This document shows, piece by piece, positions 5,397-6,783 of a stretch of 6,783 nt of DNA (positions are counted from its first letter, which is position 1; each line of letters starts with the position of its first letter). The position numbers were made by a program, and so were the translations under genes. Source of the DNA: Bacteroidota bacterium (GTDB lineage Bacteria > Bacteroidota > Bacteroidia > Cytophagales > Cyclobacteriaceae); NCBI GenBank assembly GCA_003242315.1, contig QGUY01000217.1, positions 1 to 6,783 on the forward strand. Direction: 5' to 3'. The notes beneath the pieces are model-generated. The model was given only the letters and a program-made list of their open reading frames with translations, ran no database searches and had not been told where the DNA came from.

Positions 5397-6783
5397 TTAG
5401 TTGGCAAGATTCCACCACGTACGCTGGATCACAGTCTTCTGTCCGCCAATGGCATTCAGATTTACGGCGTTGTTGGAGAGTTCCGTTGAGGTATAGGGTA
5501 GTCGCCTCGGGAAAACACCTCCGGTGATGTTGTTGGGCGTAATCGTGAAATGGTCGGGATAGCCCGTCCGCAGGCGCTCAAAGTGGGACTCAAGCGCGTT
5601 GAAATTGGCGCAGGCGATCCACTTTTGGAAGATAACGGATTCGATTCCGTCGTATTCATAGGGGCCGCCGGGTCCGTACAGCGCAGCTGCACCAGAAACA
5701 CCATGCTTTTCGAAGTTCGCCTCGATGCCCTCCTGATAAAGTGCTTCAGCATCACCCGGAACACCGTAGCGTTCAACGGCTTCGGCCTGGAGGAACTTGC
5801 TTTCGGCCGCACTCATGAACACAACGGGATGCGTAGGGCCAACGGCAGGCTGCGACAGGAACACGTGGTTTTGGAAACCCGTATTGCTGTAATCGCCCTG
5901 GTCGAGTCCAATATGAGGGCCTCCGGCCTCAGGTGTGTTGAAAATTGCGTCTAACCGTGGATCGCCCGCATTAATCAGCACCTCCAACAGCGTGTTGCTG
6001 GCGGCCACATCTACATTGCCACGACCATTGCCAGCTGAAGAAACCTGAACGGCGTAGTAGGGATTCCGAAAATCCTCCACGTCAACATACTCCGCCATTT
6101 CCGCATCCACATCGAGAAACTCTGCACCGGAGTTGAACAATTCCGTTATGCCGGCCTGGGCAACCTCAGGCCGCGCCTCAGTTTGCCTCATGTAGATTTT
6201 CAGCTTGAGCGTATTGGCAAACTTAATCCAGTTGTCCATGTTGCCCTGGAATACCATGTCGTCCCGGCCCGGTTGGGTCGATGTGAAAGCGTCCAGGTCT
6301 TTTGAGAGAGCGTCATCGATACGGGCGATGAGGTCATCATAGATTGCCTGACCGTCATCAAAAGCTGGTGTCGTATCATCACTTCCCTGTAACGCCTGGA
6401 AGTAGGGTACCTTATCGTACAGGTCGACGAGCACCTGGAACGTGTAGGCTCTCATTACCTCCGCCATCAGATAGTAGTTCCAGTTCTCTTCTTCAGCTGC
6501 GCGCCTGGACACCCAGTTAAGGTCGTTCAGCGCACCGGCATAGAGTTCCGAATACTCACCGTCGTATTGTGTTTCAGTGATGTTGTAGTCGTCAATAACT
6601 GCGTATTGGTTTGCGCCGGTCGACTGCGTCCAGTGTTGCGACCAGAAACTGCCCAGAACCTGCCATTGCCCTCCGATGGTAAAGGCTACGGAGCTGATCC
6701 CCGCAGGGAATACCAGATCAACCGTTGCCTCCGAAGGATTGTTCGGATCTGTGTTGACATCCAGAAAGTCTTCGCACGCTGTA
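5397..6783 (-). CDS. SusD/RagB-type nutrient-binding lipoprotein (SusD-like_2 group), N-terminus cut by window edge
   Basis: About 461 residues are visible, reading in from the right edge with no stop. A GTG at 6510-6512 is only an internal valine codon. The first visible residues are TACEDFLDVNTDPNNP: the Cys is the likely lipidation site, so only the signal peptide is missing. The CEDFLDVNTDPNNP opening is a hallmark of SusD-like lipoproteins. Further family features are the WSQHWTQSTGANQY region, a helical TPR-like core, WIKFANTLKLKIYMRQTE (a signature of the SusD-like_2/PF12771 group), SAAESKFLQAEA, and the C-terminal FPRRLPYTSTELSNNAVNLNA. The protein sits on the outer membrane as the lid of a SusC-type TonB-dependent transporter and binds an oligosaccharide or peptide-like nutrient. 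That transporter gene should lie just outside the window, upstream on this strand. The ligand cannot be predicted here, since no degrading enzyme is in view. Confidence 0.93.
   Translation of the reverse strand, partial: TACEDFLDVNTDPNNPSEATVDLVFPAGISSVAFTIGGQWQVLGSFWSQHWTQSTGANQYAVIDDYNITETQYDGEYSELYAGALNDLNWVSRRAAEEENWNYYLMAEVMRAYTFQVLVDLYDKVPYFQALQGSDDTTPAFDDGQAIYDDLIARIDDALSKDLDAFTSTQPGRDDMVFQGNMDNWIKFANTLKLKIYMRQTEARPEVAQAGITELFNSGAEFLDVDAEMAEYVDVEDFRNPYYAVQVSSAGNGRGNVDVAASNTLLEVLINAGDPRLDAIFNTPEAGGPHIGLDQGDYSNTGFQNHVFLSQPAVGPTHPVVFMSAAESKFLQAEAVERYGVPGDAEALYQEGIEANFEKHGVSGAAALYGPGGPYEYDGIESVIFQKWIACANFNALESHFERLRTGYPDHFTITPNNITGGVFPRRLPYTSTELSNNAVNLNAIGGQKTVIQRTWWNLAN

Noticed and set aside
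5550..5954. A 134-codon plus-strand open frame inside the SusD gene
   Set aside because: It is antisense to conserved SusD segments and its composition gives no domain or signal.
6510..6512. GTG as the start of the SusD-like gene
   Set aside because: The frame stays open to the window edge, and the upstream residues contain the conserved CEDFLDVNTDPNNP lipoprotein start, so this codon is internal.

Overview
The window looks like chromosomal DNA of a Bacteroidota bacterium, perhaps a Cytophagales- or Chitinophagales-type member; the finer placement is a guess. The evidence is a SusD/RagB-type outer-membrane nutrient-binding lipoprotein, followed by two small lipoproteins of kinds known mainly from this phylum (an Ig-like DUF5011/DUF5012-type protein and a PF12888-type lipid-binding protein). 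Start codons also lack convincing Shine-Dalgarno sequences, which is usual there. Base composition is balanced and no mobile element, CRISPR array, tRNA or rRNA was seen.

Left part, plus strand. The end of an unidentified gene (1-169) is followed by a 140-bp intergenic region rich in regulatory signals. It holds three TGTTCA/TGAACA half-sites placed exactly 10 bp apart in alternating orientation (183-208), a sigma-54-like -24/-12 element (260-275), and a fourth half-site at the predicted transcription start. Next comes a two-component pair: an NtrC-family sigma-54 activator with receiver, AAA+ and Fis-type HTH domains (310-1683), overlapping by 11 nt a two-TM sensor histidine kinase with almost no periplasmic part (1673-3010). 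The layout suggests that the regulator controls its own operon from upstream sites, which is inference.

Middle, plus strand. After 46 nt lie a small acyl carrier protein (3057-3305) and, 3 nt later in the same reading frame, a YegS/BmrU-type diacylglycerol (lipid) kinase (3309-4202). The two are almost certainly co-transcribed and point to lipid metabolism. They may also be read through from the two-component genes.

Right part, minus strand, convergent with the above. Transcription enters from beyond the right edge. The order is a SusD-like protein lacking only its signal peptide (5397-6783), an Ig-like lipoprotein (4743-5378) and a lipid-binding-family lipoprotein (4278-4730). A SusC-type TonB-dependent transporter would be expected just outside the window. 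No carbohydrate-active enzyme is visible, so the substrate is unknown. A long imperfect hairpin (4212-4270) separates the convergent units and may end transcription from both sides.

No clearly new system is evident. The most interesting parts are the phased half-sites with the sigma-54-like element, the short-loop kinase paired with a GAFTDA-variant activator, and the tight acyl carrier protein/lipid kinase pair.
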